A DNA stretch of 64,000 bases from Ophioderma brevispina (taxonomy: Eukaryota > Echinodermata > Ophiuroidea > Amphilepidida > Ophiodermatidae), in contig JAMKCH010002849.1 in NCBI GenBank assembly GCA_023653785.1, positions 124,001-188,000 of the forward strand, written 5' to 3'. Numbering within the stretch: position 1 is the first letter of the stretch; every line of letters starts with the position of its first letter. Both the position numbers and the translations under genes were made by a program. Under the pieces are notes generated by a model that worked only from the letters and a program-made list of their open reading frames with translations, did no database searches and had not been told where the DNA came from. Positions 1 through 11,174 of the stretch are shown here, piece by piece.

Positions 1-1057
1 ATTGATGACGCTATCAGTAAACATTATACTGGGTAACGTTGTTCACATCTGAGAAAAGTTACACAAAAAGTACACAATTCAATGGTCTCCAATATAAAAT
101 GCGAGTAGTGATGTTCGTAAATTTTATTGATCCAGTATCTTCAACATGTTGACTTATAAAAACGATTAATATTGAGCAGATTTGAATCACCTTAATTTTT
201 AATTTTCTGGAGTTGGAATGGCACCGATTTTTGTAGAATAGCCCATATGCTAACCTTTGGCAAATCTGCCCACAAAACCCCAAAGATAATGAAAATATAT
301 GGCACCTCTACAACTGATCGCGCCAAGTCCAAGATTTGGATCAAGTCTATACGCGCGTACTGAGTACAAGTAATTCATCGCTCGCTACAGATTTTTCACA
401 GTGAGAAGTGTGAAATTTAACGAGCAGTCGTATGTATAAAACATACGATTTTTCGTATAAATTTCACATTTTGGAATCTTGGAAATATATTTTACGAATC
501 TACAATAATCAGGGAACCTAGTCAACCAACTGGTTTGTCGATATGTGTGAAATTGAGAGCAGGACAGCAGAAGACATATGATACAATTTACTGGATGTGT
601 GGACACGGCGTGCATGTAGTGAACGGCCATGGCGGTATAGGCGCTTCCTATTATTTTGAGCTATGTGGTGAACTTACGATCTCATACAAGTGCTAGCGGG
701 AAATTCAAGTAAATACTGGCATTTGTAAGATTTGTAGTTGCGCTACTAATATACATCGATAGAGGAGACCCAGCTTTACACGGAAATCGTCATGAAAAGG
801 GACCAGGACTTCCAAGAAGAATGTAAAAAATAATTTAAAAAACACAAAAAATACAATTAGCGGTGTAATTTATGCACATGATATGCATAAAGCAGCTATC
901 AATTTTACCACGCGTTTTAATCATAGCTCCCATAGGTTCCCTGAGTGCTAAATTGTTTAAATAATCTGTGTGAAATCGCCGAAATAAGTTGAATCTCAAA
1001 TATATTTAACTAATCAGCTTCCAATTTATTTAGATATGCCAAAAGATTATGTTAAAT
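1..1057. other. Unassigned AT-rich sequence
   Basis: I recognise no gene or repeat here. Two minus-strand open stretches (59-283 and 385-630) have no family resemblance I can name and no convincing pair of splice sites. Confidence 0.4.
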
Positions 1058-1060
1058 AAA

Positions 1061-1507
1061 ATACGTCACTATGTGAATTGAAAACGACAAATAGCAATTT
1101 CAACGTGAAAATTACAAATACGACACGAAAATACGTCGTTATGTGACGCGTTTGCGCAAATACGTCACTATTGAAAAGACAAAATACCAATTCTACCGTG
1201 AACTGCAAAGTACGTCCCACAAATACGTCACTATGTGACGCGGCGAATACTTCAAAATGCAGATACGATGCTGTGGGTCGCGCTTGTATAGTTTTTCGAC
1301 AAATACGTGTTTATGTGATGTGGACAATTTAACGATTTGTAAATACGTCATAGTAGTTAATTAATATTTTACTAATTAAGCCACGTTTGAGGTTTACAAT
1401 TTGGTGAATATTTTAGCATATACAAACCCAAACGTACATTCCAAAATTTCTCAAAAAGTCTAAAATGTCGAATAATCGTCACTATGTGGACGCGGCCCGA
1501 CGAAATA
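1061..1507. repeat. Degenerate interspersed array of ACGTCACTATGTGACG motifs
   Basis: The phrase AATACGTCACTATGTGACGC or a decayed form recurs at about 1061, 1131, 1158, 1216, 1302, 1339 and 1470, separated by AT-rich spacers of 30-100 bases. The core CGTCACTATGTGACG is nearly self-complementary and contains ACGTCA/TGACG half sites, the shape of a CREB/ATF binding site. I see the repetition directly. Any regulatory role is speculation, and a decayed minisatellite or the inside of a MITE is just as possible. Confidence 0.6.
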
Positions 1508-2289
1508 CTGTGTTTTTCCTTCTACTGACATTCGCAATTAAAAACTTTGTCGGGACAAAATGGTCCCAACCAAAATTTTGCCAAAATTTAACAATTGGCC
1601 ACATTTTATACAGTTTGGCCCGTATTCCAAAAAAGGTGTTTAGTGTGATTTTAAGCTAGTAATGTTTTATGTGAGAAACATATCACGTAAGTATCGCAAT
1701 TCCAGAAAGGAGTTTAAAGTTAGACATGCCAATTTTACACTCGCCAAAATGCACCGGAATTTAAACTAGGTATGGGCTACTTTAAGAGGTGTTTAAGTGC
1801 GTGTTTTCGTCAAGTGCACACGTTCACTACACTGCTCCTTTGCATTTGACTACAGCAATGGTGCATATCATCTTGTCCTGTTGGTGTAGCACCTTAAAAC
1901 GCTACGGAAAGCACGATACACTTTGTGTGTTTAAAGTTTCCTGGTTAGTAAGCATGATTAAAAATATGTTAAACACTTTTTCTTAAACAAAATTTTAAAT
2001 TAGGCGATTGTAAGCTAAAATTGCGTTTAGCTAAGCAGTTTTCTGGAATACGGGCCCTTGTCTTTTTCAAATACAGCTATCCAAAAGTTGTTAAAATCGG
2101 ACCTTTTTGGTTTTTTTGCCCTGAATTATCACAACTGGTTTTAGTATTATGGTTAGTCTATAATATGAAAGTCTGATGTCTCGAGATCCAACTAATCTTG
2201 CCTTCTACATGTACAGGGCCTGTTGTGGGGAATCTCTTACTCCCTAAGGTGCTAACTTTGGACAATGAAGGAGATCTGCCTGGAATCGT

Positions 2290-2900
2290 TTCGTCAATGC
2301 TATCTATCTATCTAACGGCCGCAGCCGAGATGCTGTTCACCATGTGGCGATAAATGTCCCTGTTTGTCCATAGGTTGGGGATGTCAGATGGATCCTGCTG
2401 GAGTCTCGAGCAATCACATCAATGTAGTAAAGGGGGCGACGATACCCCTGTTTTTTGCATGGGTAATTTTCCAACATGTGACGTCTGAGACTACTTGTCA
2501 ATCGCACGATGACAGTGACAGGCAAATCGTAACACTGCTTTGGGCAACAGAAGATGAAATTGGGGAGGGATATCTCCATATATATCTGTGCTTTGGTCTT
2601 ATGCTCACGCAGGATATGTTTTGTACTCGCATAAGAAGCTTGGTGTAGGTGCCATCACGTCTATCCTGTAGCTCTTTCCTCATGGTCCAGGTCTCAGATC
2701 ATATAACAGATCCCTCTCTACACAGGCTCTAAAGAAATTTCACTTGGTTGAATTGGAGATACCAGATGCCATAAGTGTGTAGTTAATTGCAGGCATTCCA
2801 TCTTATCCTTTGCGTGGCAGGATCTTCTTGCTGTCGGCAACATAAGGAACCCTAGATACTTGAAGTCCGTGACCTCTTTGAGTTGCTACCAGCTTGCAAA
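2290..2900 (-). pseudogene. Non-LTR retrotransposon reverse-transcriptase C-terminal remnant
   Basis: Minus-strand translation, hopping between frames, gives the ordered blocks typical of the region after the RT domain in invertebrate LINEs. VTDFKYLG lies at 2851-2874. Next come a segment like LLMRVQNIS...YGDIP (2560-2650), AGHCHRA-like residues (near 2510), YIDVIARDS (2392-2430) and DLPNLWTNRDIYRHM-like residues (2336-2385). Several frameshifts and stops separate them, so this is a dead fragment. The upstream RT core and endonuclease are not visible in adjoining sequence. The clade is uncertain. Confidence 0.7.
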
Positions 2901-2984
2901 ATGCAATCTATGTGAATTGCCACCTGAATGTAAAGTGCAAACAATTTACTCATCCAGTCGCTTCTAAAAACAGTAATTTCCAGA

Positions 2985-3318
2985 GTATATGACATTTTGT
3001 CTATCGTGTATATGAATTATGTTGTATGCTGTTAATGTAATACTGTTTGTGTGCCTTTATTTTGGTAGGGGGAATGGGTGGGTTAGATTGGGTTTCAGGG
3101 AGGGATTCACGTTCTGGGATGGCTATGTATATGACATGTTCTAATTTTGTTTTTCTTTCTTTGTAACCTTTTTTATTGGTTAACCACCAATATTATCACA
3201 CTTCTGCGTTATGTGGTATCCACATGTCCTCCACATCCTTATTTTTCTTTTGTAATGTTTCGTCCTACTTTTTTGTATGCGTTGGCGATGGAAAAATAAA
3301 TTGATTGATTGATTGATA
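2985..3318 (+). mobile_element. LINE-type 3' tail ending in TTGA repeats
   Basis: This non-coding stretch ends in GGAAAAATAAA followed by four to five tandem TTGA units (3301-3318). CR1, L2 and related LINEs commonly end in short tandem tails like this instead of poly(A). The preceding T-rich stretch with a GTATGCGTTGGCGATGG-like block suits a LINE 3' UTR. It points along the plus strand, so it is separate from the minus-strand RT fragment beside it. No coding part remains. Confidence 0.5.
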
Positions 3319-3344
3319 ATTGCCCAATTTAGAGCTTTTAATTC

Positions 3345-4610
3345 TCACTCTCTTGGGTCTATTTTGACCTCGTTTTGGCCCTTTCTAAGTGAACTGGAGC
3401 AATTTATTAGAAATCCACTCACTAATAGTCTCGACCCCAGGAGTACCAACATATTTTACCGGAAGTGATCAGAATATATTTTGTGTCTGTAGAAAAGGTA
3501 TTATTTGTCTCATTTACCATAAACTATTTAACTTAGAATATTTGAGTGAAAAGTGGCAATAATTTAATTAATTTTTAATAAAGTATTCTAGAAGGCTTCC
3601 GAAATCACGTATTTTTAGCCCCATATCAAAACCGGTTGCAATAATATGGGCACGATATTTAACAGATGGTTACTGGAGTCAATGCGACTCAATCAAGATA
3701 TGAAACTATTAATTGGTCCATCCCAAAGATTGCCATTTTGCTTTGAACCTACCCATCGAGTAATAATGTAGTGTAATTATATTTTATCTCCCACCTATTT
3801 TGAGATTTTACCTCATTTGGGGTAAATTTGTGGAGCAATTGTGGACCCTTTTATGTAATTTTTGTACAGTTATGAAATTTCCTATTAATTGGTCTAAATA
3901 CTGAAAAAATTGTAATTGAAAATTTGCAATTTTTCACGATTTTCTAATTTTGTAATTTGGTGTCAATATTGCTCTTTTGGGGGTATATCTTTACCCAAAA
4001 TGACAAAATTTAGTTATTTTAATCTTATATACCCAATATATTAATAGAAAGGGGATTTTCGCATTGTAGAAACTAAAACTGAATATAATGTGAAATGATT
4101 ACTGTGCCATATTTTTGTGGAATACTTTTTAATGACTTTCTTTTTGACCCTTTTTGCCCTTTCTGGGTCAATTTTGACCCCAGATTCATACATTCAAATT
4201 CTTCTCGAATCTACTGCTATAGAGTGGAGAAAATGAAATAACTACTGCATTCTATGATTTTTACCTGAATTGGGTAAATTTTAACCCTTTCCTTTTGCCC
4301 CTATCCGGTCATTTCGATCCTAGATTTCAACATTGAATCATCTGCTGTAGAGTGGGGAAAATAAACTACTAGTGCAGTTGGAATAATACATCTCCATTCT
4401 ATGATTTTTAAAACCAAATTTGGGTCTATTTTAACCACTTTTTGGCCATTTCCGGGGTCCAATTTTGACCTCATATTCCACTTCAATTATTCTTTAATCT
4501 ATCGAGGGAAATATTTAATACTATTACATTTTAATATGAATCCATAAATACGTAACGTTCTTCGGTTTTTAACTTATTTGGGTCAGTTTAAACCTTTTTT
4601 TTAAGCCCAA
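3345..4610. repeat. Degenerate long-period tandem repeat (about 140-150 bp)
   Basis: A block reading roughly TTTGGGTC(A/T)ATTTTGACC...TTTTTGCCC...TCCGG followed by TCTGCTGTAGAGTGG and ATTCTATGATTTT recurs at about 4146, 4283 and 4436, a spacing of 137-153 bases. More decayed copies lie near 3350 and 3810. Units carry short GGGTCA/TGACCC inverted pairs. No coding signal is seen; a minus-strand open stretch at 4301-4486 is a by-product of the repeat. Confidence 0.6.
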
Positions 4611-4860
4611 AAAAGAATTGCACCACTCTTGATTTCTATATCCACCCAGGCGATGATCCCACATTATAGTACCTAACACGTGGTAAGCAATGAACTTTCT
4701 CCTCTTCCACTACCCGTGGGGTGCCAAAAGTGGTCCGGGTTTTGAAAGTACCTGACTAGTCGATTGATTGCAGAAAGCTCATTTGTGATATATTGTCACA
4801 GTTATAATAATCCTGCTTACACCAGTACTTCTCTGATAAAATGGAAGTGTGTTAATACTA

Positions 4861-6449
4861 TTAACACTTAACTGCATAAGGGGAGTTTCCTGGGACCACA
4901 TTTTTTGTTTTTCGGCCGGCGTGTTTTAAGGACTGCAATATATTTGGTTATATTTGTTGTATTGTCTAACTTTAGTGCGCTTGCATTTGTGCCAAAAAAT
5001 TCAAGTCCATCGCGTCGTTTTTACGTTAATTAGCATGGGTCCCTAGGGCCCCCCCCCCCATGCACTAACGGAGGTGGTCATGACAAAAATTACTAAAAAA
5101 ATCTTAAGAGTTATTGTGATTCTGATTTTTTCATAATGCTCCCTAGTGACCCATAAACAAAGTAATAATTAATAAAACAATTCTTTGGAAAGTATAGTGG
5201 CCAATGGTGTCATAATTTTTATATACATCGTATAGCGGTTTAGCTGTAGGAACCTCTGGTAAATTAATAACAACAAGTAAACCTAAAAAATAAAAAATGG
5301 CATGAGACATTTCTTTTGTGTTAATATGTTAAATATAAGTTCATCCTTACAATTAAACCCTCGTCTTCCGCATGGAGGGGGGTGGTTACCACCCCCCCCC
5401 CTTCAGGTTTTTTTCCCCGGCTTGTAAAACCCCCCTTTTTGGTGCCAAATTATTTCATGTAATTTCATTGACATGTCCGCTCCTTTAATCCAAAAACAAA
5501 CATCCACCGGGGTAGTTAAGATACAGGGTGATCCCAAGTGATCTATAGGGGGGGTGGTAACCACCCCCCCCCCCTCCGGAAGAGAGTACCACCATGCCTA
5601 ACCACACAGGAACATCACAACAGCTTGATTTTGGTACCAATAGATAAGATTGTCCCGCCCTCTTTCCATTGATACCAAAATATTACCACTGCCTAGCATT
5701 ACGTCACAATGAGTCATAAGTTCTCATGTCAGCAAACTGCCATTTCCATAGACAAACCACATGCGAAAATTCAATTTTTCGCGCAAAAGGTTAGGAAAAA
5801 ACAGATTTTCATGCGGCTTTTGACATATTACTTGATGGGAAATGACTAGTTTAATATAATGACATCATTTTAAGAGCTATAATAGTGTTTTTTTTTTAGA
5901 GTCGCTAAAATTGCGAAATATCAAATTTCCCCCCCTATATTCAGGATGTTCGACTTTCCTCAACATATGACTTCAATGGTGACGTCATAATGGGGATGTT
6001 AAGTACTTATTTTGGTACCATGGAAAGAAGAACTCTAAGCATCCTTTGGTACCACATTTCAGGAATCGGGTGTTCAGTAACGAAAATCACAGGGGGGGGT
6101 GGTAACCACTCCCCCCCCCTTCGGGAGTTTTGTTACAAAAAATGGCTCCGGTAGACGAGGGTTCAAGCAATCACCAAAGTCTGGATGAATCGTTCCGTAG
6201 ACATCTCAACGAATTGGTGGTCTTTTTCGCACATTTTGACGCAATTAAACAATGTTTTGCCCGCCTATTTCTTACTGAACATTTTCTTAAGTTTTTATTT
6301 TTTACTTGTTGTTCTTTGATTGCCTTTGAAGCCTTCTACACGTGGTTGGATTTATCTAAATTATCTTTTAGGAAGTGGTTATATTAGCCCCCCCCCCCCC
6401 CCCGTTTATGCACTAACGAAGTGCAAACCCTTATGCAGTTAAGTGTTAA
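4861..6449. mobile_element. TTAA-flanked DNA transposon with 21-bp perfect terminal inverted repeats, host of a nested MITE
   Basis: Positions 4861-4881 and 6429-6449 are perfect inverted copies of a 21-base end that begins TTAACACTTAACTGCATAAG. Each outer edge is TTAA, the target site duplicated by piggyBac-superfamily transposons. Just inside lie G/C-run segments around a CCTAGG or GCACTAACG motif (5035-5070 and 6388-6415). Removing the nested MITE at 5357-6161 leaves under 800 bp, so this is a non-autonomous element. A relative lies at 11175-12989. Assignment to piggyBac rests on TTAA alone. Confidence 0.8.
5357..6161 (+). mobile_element. TTAA MITE, CCCTCGTCTACC family (copy 1, nested)
   Basis: The left end CCCTCGTCTTCC and right end GGTAGACGAGGG are inverted partners. 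The left flank carries TTAA at 5353-5356, and the right flank is TTCA, one change away. Inside are landmarks shared by every copy: three G-run/GGTAACC/C-run palindromes (about 5380, 5550, 6095), a CCACCGGGG block, TTTTCATGCGG, and paired TGACGTCA-like sites. The copy aligns end to end with that at 57364-58105. A plus-strand open stretch at 6130-6387 starts in its right end and is not a gene. Confidence 0.85.
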
Positions 6450-7670
6450 TTTGGGGGTCAATAATTATTTTATACCGTCATACAGAACAAATGTGCGCTT
6501 GGCCGAGACCTCGTATTACTAGCACGTGCACTCTAACCAATTCAACTAACAAGCCAGAGCTGGAAGAGGAGCGATAAATGATCTACATCCGGGATCTACA
6601 TTTACATTTAGGTGTATAGTCCCGAATGTGTCCTCACGGAGGTTGCCGGTCGGTCCGCGAAGCGGCACATGGTTCCTTCATTCAACACTTACGTGCGCGG
6701 GCCTCCTCCAGGAAAGATTATAAATACTCAACATTGTGGTACCTGTACCACTATAGTTAACGTTTCATTGTTCTACTTACCCACCACTTACAAGTTACAG
6801 TTGGCACAAACAGTATTAGGGTTTAATTTAGAATCCCATTCCTAAAAGTTTGGAGAAGAAGGTTTGGATGGTTTTTTTATAGTTTTGAAGGTGCCGAATA
6901 CAGAATTTTTTTGGGTCCAACCTCTGGGAAATCTGGGAACTTTGTAAAATAAAGGGGAAAAATTAGTACCCGGGGTAAATTTTGAATCAGTCAAATGTGT
7001 GGTAAATGTACCCAATGTATTTGTCTCATTATCAGGATTTACAAAAAATATAGTTTGTCTAGGTTTTTTTGACCTTTAGTTAAAACAGATACACCCTAGG
7101 AAAGTTCAAGGTCTCATGGACCAAAAACTCGGAATCTATTAGCTTCCATAGAACAGGGTGTTCCGAAAATAATGACCGTTCGGAGAAAAAACCGTTCGGA
7201 CAATGACACGTCGGAACCCGAACTGTCCCCAAAAACAATTCTCAGCAAAAGTGAAGACTGACGTGGAGTTAACTATTTGTTTTTCTATGCAAAATATACT
7301 TGCTTGTTATTTCATGACCGAATCGCGCTAAGAATTACATTTTGATGCTCTTGCAATGCCTTGCTGTAACTACTATGAATTACATAAGTTTTATGTAAGA
7401 TAAGTGTGTCTATACACTGTTTCACGTGTGATCCTGCCTGCAAGTCTACAATCCGCGATTGCCCCCTGCCTCGACGAGGTGAAACAGAGTATGTTTAATT
7501 TATTCCGCATGATTTAGTGTTACAACAGCTTACTAATAAGGTGTTTCTTGAGTGTCCCATATAATGGCACACATACAAATATTTAGGGTCTCCCCATTTC
7601 ATACATTTTGATGTTATTGTAATAGGTATTTTTGTTGTCGTTGAATCCATTTTATCAATGCTTTACTTAC
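6450..7670. other. Unassigned sequence between transposon and first exon
   Basis: I recognise no gene here. A plus-strand open stretch at 6612-6845 has no family resemblance. Near 7150 there is ACAGGGTGTTCC, resembling the end of a MITE, but no inverted partner is evident. Confidence 0.35.
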
Positions 7671-7748
7671 CACCGCTTTGTATCAAAACTGCTTTGATGT
7701 CATACATTGTGCCTAGGTCAATCCTCCAAAAAAGTGGCACACTGGGAG
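7671..7748 (-). CDS. Internal exon resembling the core of an F5/8C or fucolectin-type domain
   Basis: On the minus strand a polypyrimidine/AT tract ending TTACAG precedes 78 bases that read PSVPLFWRIDLGTMYDIKAV followed by LIQSGG, then the donor GTAAGT. The WRIDLG...YDIKAVLI pattern matches the conserved W-x-V-DLG strand of F5/8C (discoidin) and fucolectin/tachylectin-4 domains, which form an extracellular carbohydrate- or lipid-binding beta-barrel. The exon is in phase 1 at both ends, typical of shuffled extracellular modules. Neighbouring exons must supply the rest; 9390-9561 is a possible upstream one. The splice sites and the motif are seen; domain identity is inferred from a short piece. 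Confidence 0.6.
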
Positions 7749-7860
7749 CTGTAACATTAAAAATTAAAATTTCTTTAGTGTTGTGAGTGCATAACGGGTA
7801 TTTTATCTCTTTGCACATGCAATACACGCGCAAAAGTAACACTCCATTATTAGACATCAA

Positions 7861-8960
7861 TAAACTTGAAATGTTGAAATAAATGAACCACAGTATAACT
7901 TGTCAGTGTACTATCAATAAATAATTGCCACGTGTAAGCACAACCTCGTACACTACTGCTTTCCCAAACTGAAAATAAAACCTAATAAAAATCTAAATTT
8001 ACTTGGAAATTGTCATACTAGTACTTAAATATTTATTGATGGCCTATAGCATTTTTCACAAACAGAATATTATAAGCTATCAAATTTAAAATGTTATTTA
8101 TTTTCTTAAAAAGTATGACACATTAATAAAGACAGCATAGGTCAATTCACCTTCTTGACCTTATGGGTACCGGGTACTACACAATCAATAATGCGTCACG
8201 CTGTTTAAACATGGCCTATTCATAGCTTTCACTAACAATAGGACAACAAATACGCTACCCATAGCTTGTTACTGGGAACACACATTGTGCTAAAATCAAA
8301 CTCTGCATTTGTTCACAAACATGAAGTGATATTTTGTCTAGGAAGACGGCCTAACCAGGAGAGGGATGGCATATATAACATTGCAGAAAAAGTCAAAGTG
8401 GTTTCAATAAAAGTCAACACTTTTTTCATAAATTTGATTTCCAATAGGCTTTCTATCATGCTTGAAATAGAAGTACAATGCATTATTCAATGGGGGCGTG
8501 TCTATTCTAAAGCTTGTTGATTGGCTAGCTTTGCAGTACACACAAAATGAATTATTTATTGACAAGTTACACTGTGTGATCTTTGCCGCTGAAGGCGGCG
8601 GAACATGATCCGCCTGACTCACACTTCTATGCCCTGTTTGATTATAAACAACTGATATGCAAACCTCATATGGTAAAGTTTAATACAATAAATTACAATG
8701 ATAGTCGGCGAGATATGGTCCAAGTTATGGCCTGACCGTAAAGTTGAGTATATTATACACAATTGTTTTGCTGAATGTGAAACATAAGGGTGTGTAGAAT
8801 TAGAATCTGCCGGATGCCACCTTGGCGCCCTTGGGCTTTTTGAGAAATCCAAGATGGCGTTGTCATTGATGATAATTATCTATTCGACCCTATATTCTCA
8901 GACTATGGAGTTAAAAAATATACTACAGGACCCAATAAACAAATGTATGACACTTGTAAC
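7861..8960. other. Probable intron or intergenic sequence
   Basis: No coding stretch here looks like protein with usable splice borders. Short overlapping open stretches on both strands between 8266 and 8852 show no family resemblance. If 7671-7748 and 9390-9561 belong to one gene, this is intron. Confidence 0.4.
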
Positions 8961-9102
8961 ACTGAGTCATACAAATTCAAAATGGAAGCCACATCTACAT
9001 TTAAACATATGATTCAAAAAGTTATTAGAAAGCTCCAGGGCAATTTCTTGCGAACTGAATTGGTGTAAGACTACAGCACACGATTCGGTAAAAGTACGTG
9101 AG

Positions 9103-9371
9103 CAGGGGCCAGGCAGCGAAATTTTAGAAGCCAGGCCACGTGGGGACAGCGAAATTTCTAGCGGGGCCACGGCAGCGAGGCTTTCTACTAGCGGGGTCAC
9201 GGCAGCGAAAACTTTTTTTTGTTTTTTACCTAGGCGGGCCACGCAGCGAAACCTTTGACTAGCCGGGCACAGAACGAAACTTTCTACCTAGACAGCCATA
9301 GCAGCGAAAAACTTTTGGACTAGCCTGCACGGCAGCAAAACCTTCTACCTAACCGGGCCACGGCGAGAAAT
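9103..9371. repeat. Minisatellite, about 30-bp unit with core GGGCCACGGCAGCGAAACTT
   Basis: About nine imperfect units begin near 9103, 9134, 9163, 9194, 9233, 9263, 9291, 9324 and 9353. Each contains a variant of GGGCCACGGCAGCGAAA followed by CTTTCTACCTAG. The array is far more GC-rich than its surroundings. On the minus strand each unit contains CTAGGTAGAAAG, so the array presents repeated potential donor-like GTAGAA sites. Confidence 0.8.
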
Positions 9372-9389
9372 TTATAAGAGCGGGAGACA

Positions 9390-9561
9390 TTTCCATCAAG
9401 CAGAGGCATTATTCCGTCATTATGAAAAGCAAAATGTGGATCGTTTAGGTCTCCAAGGAATGGGGGGACCGCTATTAATTGCACCCATTCTGTGATATTA
9501 GGTGTCATACTTGCTGGGTAATACAAGTTTAAATCTTTTGATCCAACAAATTCGAATTGAG
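9390..9561 (-). CDS. Possible extracellular-module exon (uncertain)
   Basis: The minus strand after TATTATTAG reads open and protein-like: LNLYYPASMTPNITEWVQLI, then a Pro-rich link, then HFAFHNDGIMPLLDGNVS. The acceptor AG at 9562-9563 would put the exon in phase 1, matching the exon at 7671-7748 on the same strand. The ...LLDGN stretch resembles the A-x-DGN motif that precedes the W-x-DLG strand in F5/8C and fucolectin domains, so the two could be consecutive exons. Against this, I find no good donor in phase before the reading frame enters the minisatellite. It could be a chance open frame. Confidence 0.3.
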
Positions 9562-9724
9562 CTAATAATAAATATAGCAACATCGATTATATGATAGGCT
9601 ACAGGTAGGAACGTGAATGAATTTGACAACAATTTCTAATGTGCTTATTTGGAAAATTGTGTGTTCAAATTCTACTGACTCTGGAGCAGAATTACTTTGC
9701 CCAGGTTTTTTCTTTAAAAATCTT

Positions 9725-10110
9725 AACATGTATCACAAGAATAACTGGTGTTTTCTGGAACACCCCAAGCTACGTATCTTTTGATAGGGAATATTCATGG
9801 TAAAAACTAAATCGGGTGTTCCATTTACTGTTAACATTTGGGGATGAATTAGTTAACTGCCAAAACATCCTTCAACATGAAGTATTCGTTGAAGCTGCGA
9901 ATTCTGGGTGGTGCGCACAGACAAAATATAGCTAACAAGTATTCTGAAACACCCACCACCCCAAGCTACGTGTCTTTGATCGGGAATTTAATGGGAAAAC
10001 CTAAATCGGGTGTTCCATTTACTGTTAACTTTGGTTTTTTTTTTTTTTTTTTTAAAACACTTCAAAATGCAGTTTATTCCGTGAGGCTGCCGGGGGGGGC
10101 AATTCATTGG
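9725..10110 (+). repeat. Tandem direct duplication, about 195-bp unit
   Basis: Two consecutive copies share the ordered phrases ATTC/GGTGTTTTCTGG...ACACCCC, AAGCTACGTRTCTTT, TAAATCGGGTGTTCCATTTA and CTGTTAAC. The second copy starts near 9935 and carries an expanded T-run (10027-10045). The ORFs across it are not protein-like. Confidence 0.65.
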
Positions 10111-10819
10111 GTGGTGGCACAATACAAATTATTCCAAAATTTCTATCAGAAATAAAGTGCCTCTCTCATTCCAAATGTACATGTAGCTGTACATGTAGCT
10201 GGAAAAGAGTTTTACATTACCGTGTCAATCAAACAATGGGCTCTACACACTTAAATGACTTCCTTCATATAAAGATCTTTTTGAATAAAAAAATAAAAGC
10301 ACCAATGGATAAAATTGTCTTAAAACTGCCGGTGAGACGTTTACCCTCCAACGAAAAAAAATCAGGGAAAGCGTTGAAGTCTCACCAGCAGGTAAGCAGC
10401 ATGGCTGATTTGAATTGTTTCAACCAAAAATATGCGCAACTGAATGTAGGCAATTACATAAAACTTTGGGGAAAAGTAATTTACGTTTAAAAAATATGAT
10501 TACGCACAAAAAAGTGTTGGATCCACGTGGGACCCCCCCCTTATGTGTAAAGTATTTTGTAAGTTAACTGGATAAGGTAGGGAGATTATTATGGGTTAAT
10601 TTGAAGCATGTCTGACGAACGTAGTCCTAAGCATAAGTTTTATCAAGTTCAAGTATATTTTATACGTTCTCGATTTTGTTACAAGTGTTTGCTTGTACTA
10701 CCGCATAGAGCAGCAGCAGCAGTAAGTAGCTAACAAAACTTTGTAACAATTTCGTAACCAAGTGGTTGCTTGAAAGTTATTATCTTGGCAATATATTGAA
10801 AATTTGAAATTTATATTGG

Positions 10820-11174
10820 GTGAATGAAGGTGGCGAAGTGATATTAGAGCCAAATGGTATGGGGTGAGTTGCCATGTGGGGAAGTTAATAATGAGAGAGT
10901 TGATAATGGGCAAGTTATTAATAAGGCGAATTGGTAAGGGGCAATTCGATATGGGCGTTTTAATAAATGGGGCGAGTTGGTATCGGTGAGAGTTAAAACA
11001 TGGCGATTTGATCTGGGCGCATTAATAATAGGGCAAGTGAAGTGAGCAGAGGACGATTTGATGCTATTTGGTAACGGGCGAAGTAATACTTGGCATAGCT
11101 GGTATCGGGCTTGTTTATATTGGAAGAGTTGATATGGGCGAATTAATAATTGGGGCGAGTTGATATGGGACGAG
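10820..11174 (+). repeat. Minisatellite with GGGCGAGTTGATATGG-like units (left part)
   Basis: About fifteen imperfect units of roughly 20-27 bases, each a variant of GGGCGAGTTGATATGG or GGGCGAATTAATAATG, run up to the edge of the TTAA element at 11175. The same array resumes at 12990, so the element split it. The minus-strand ORF of 125 residues here is a translation of this repeat. Confidence 0.85.

Noticed and set aside
1061..1507. CRISPR-like repeat array
   Set aside because: Repeats are irregular in length and spacing, the genome is evidently eukaryotic, and no cas genes exist.
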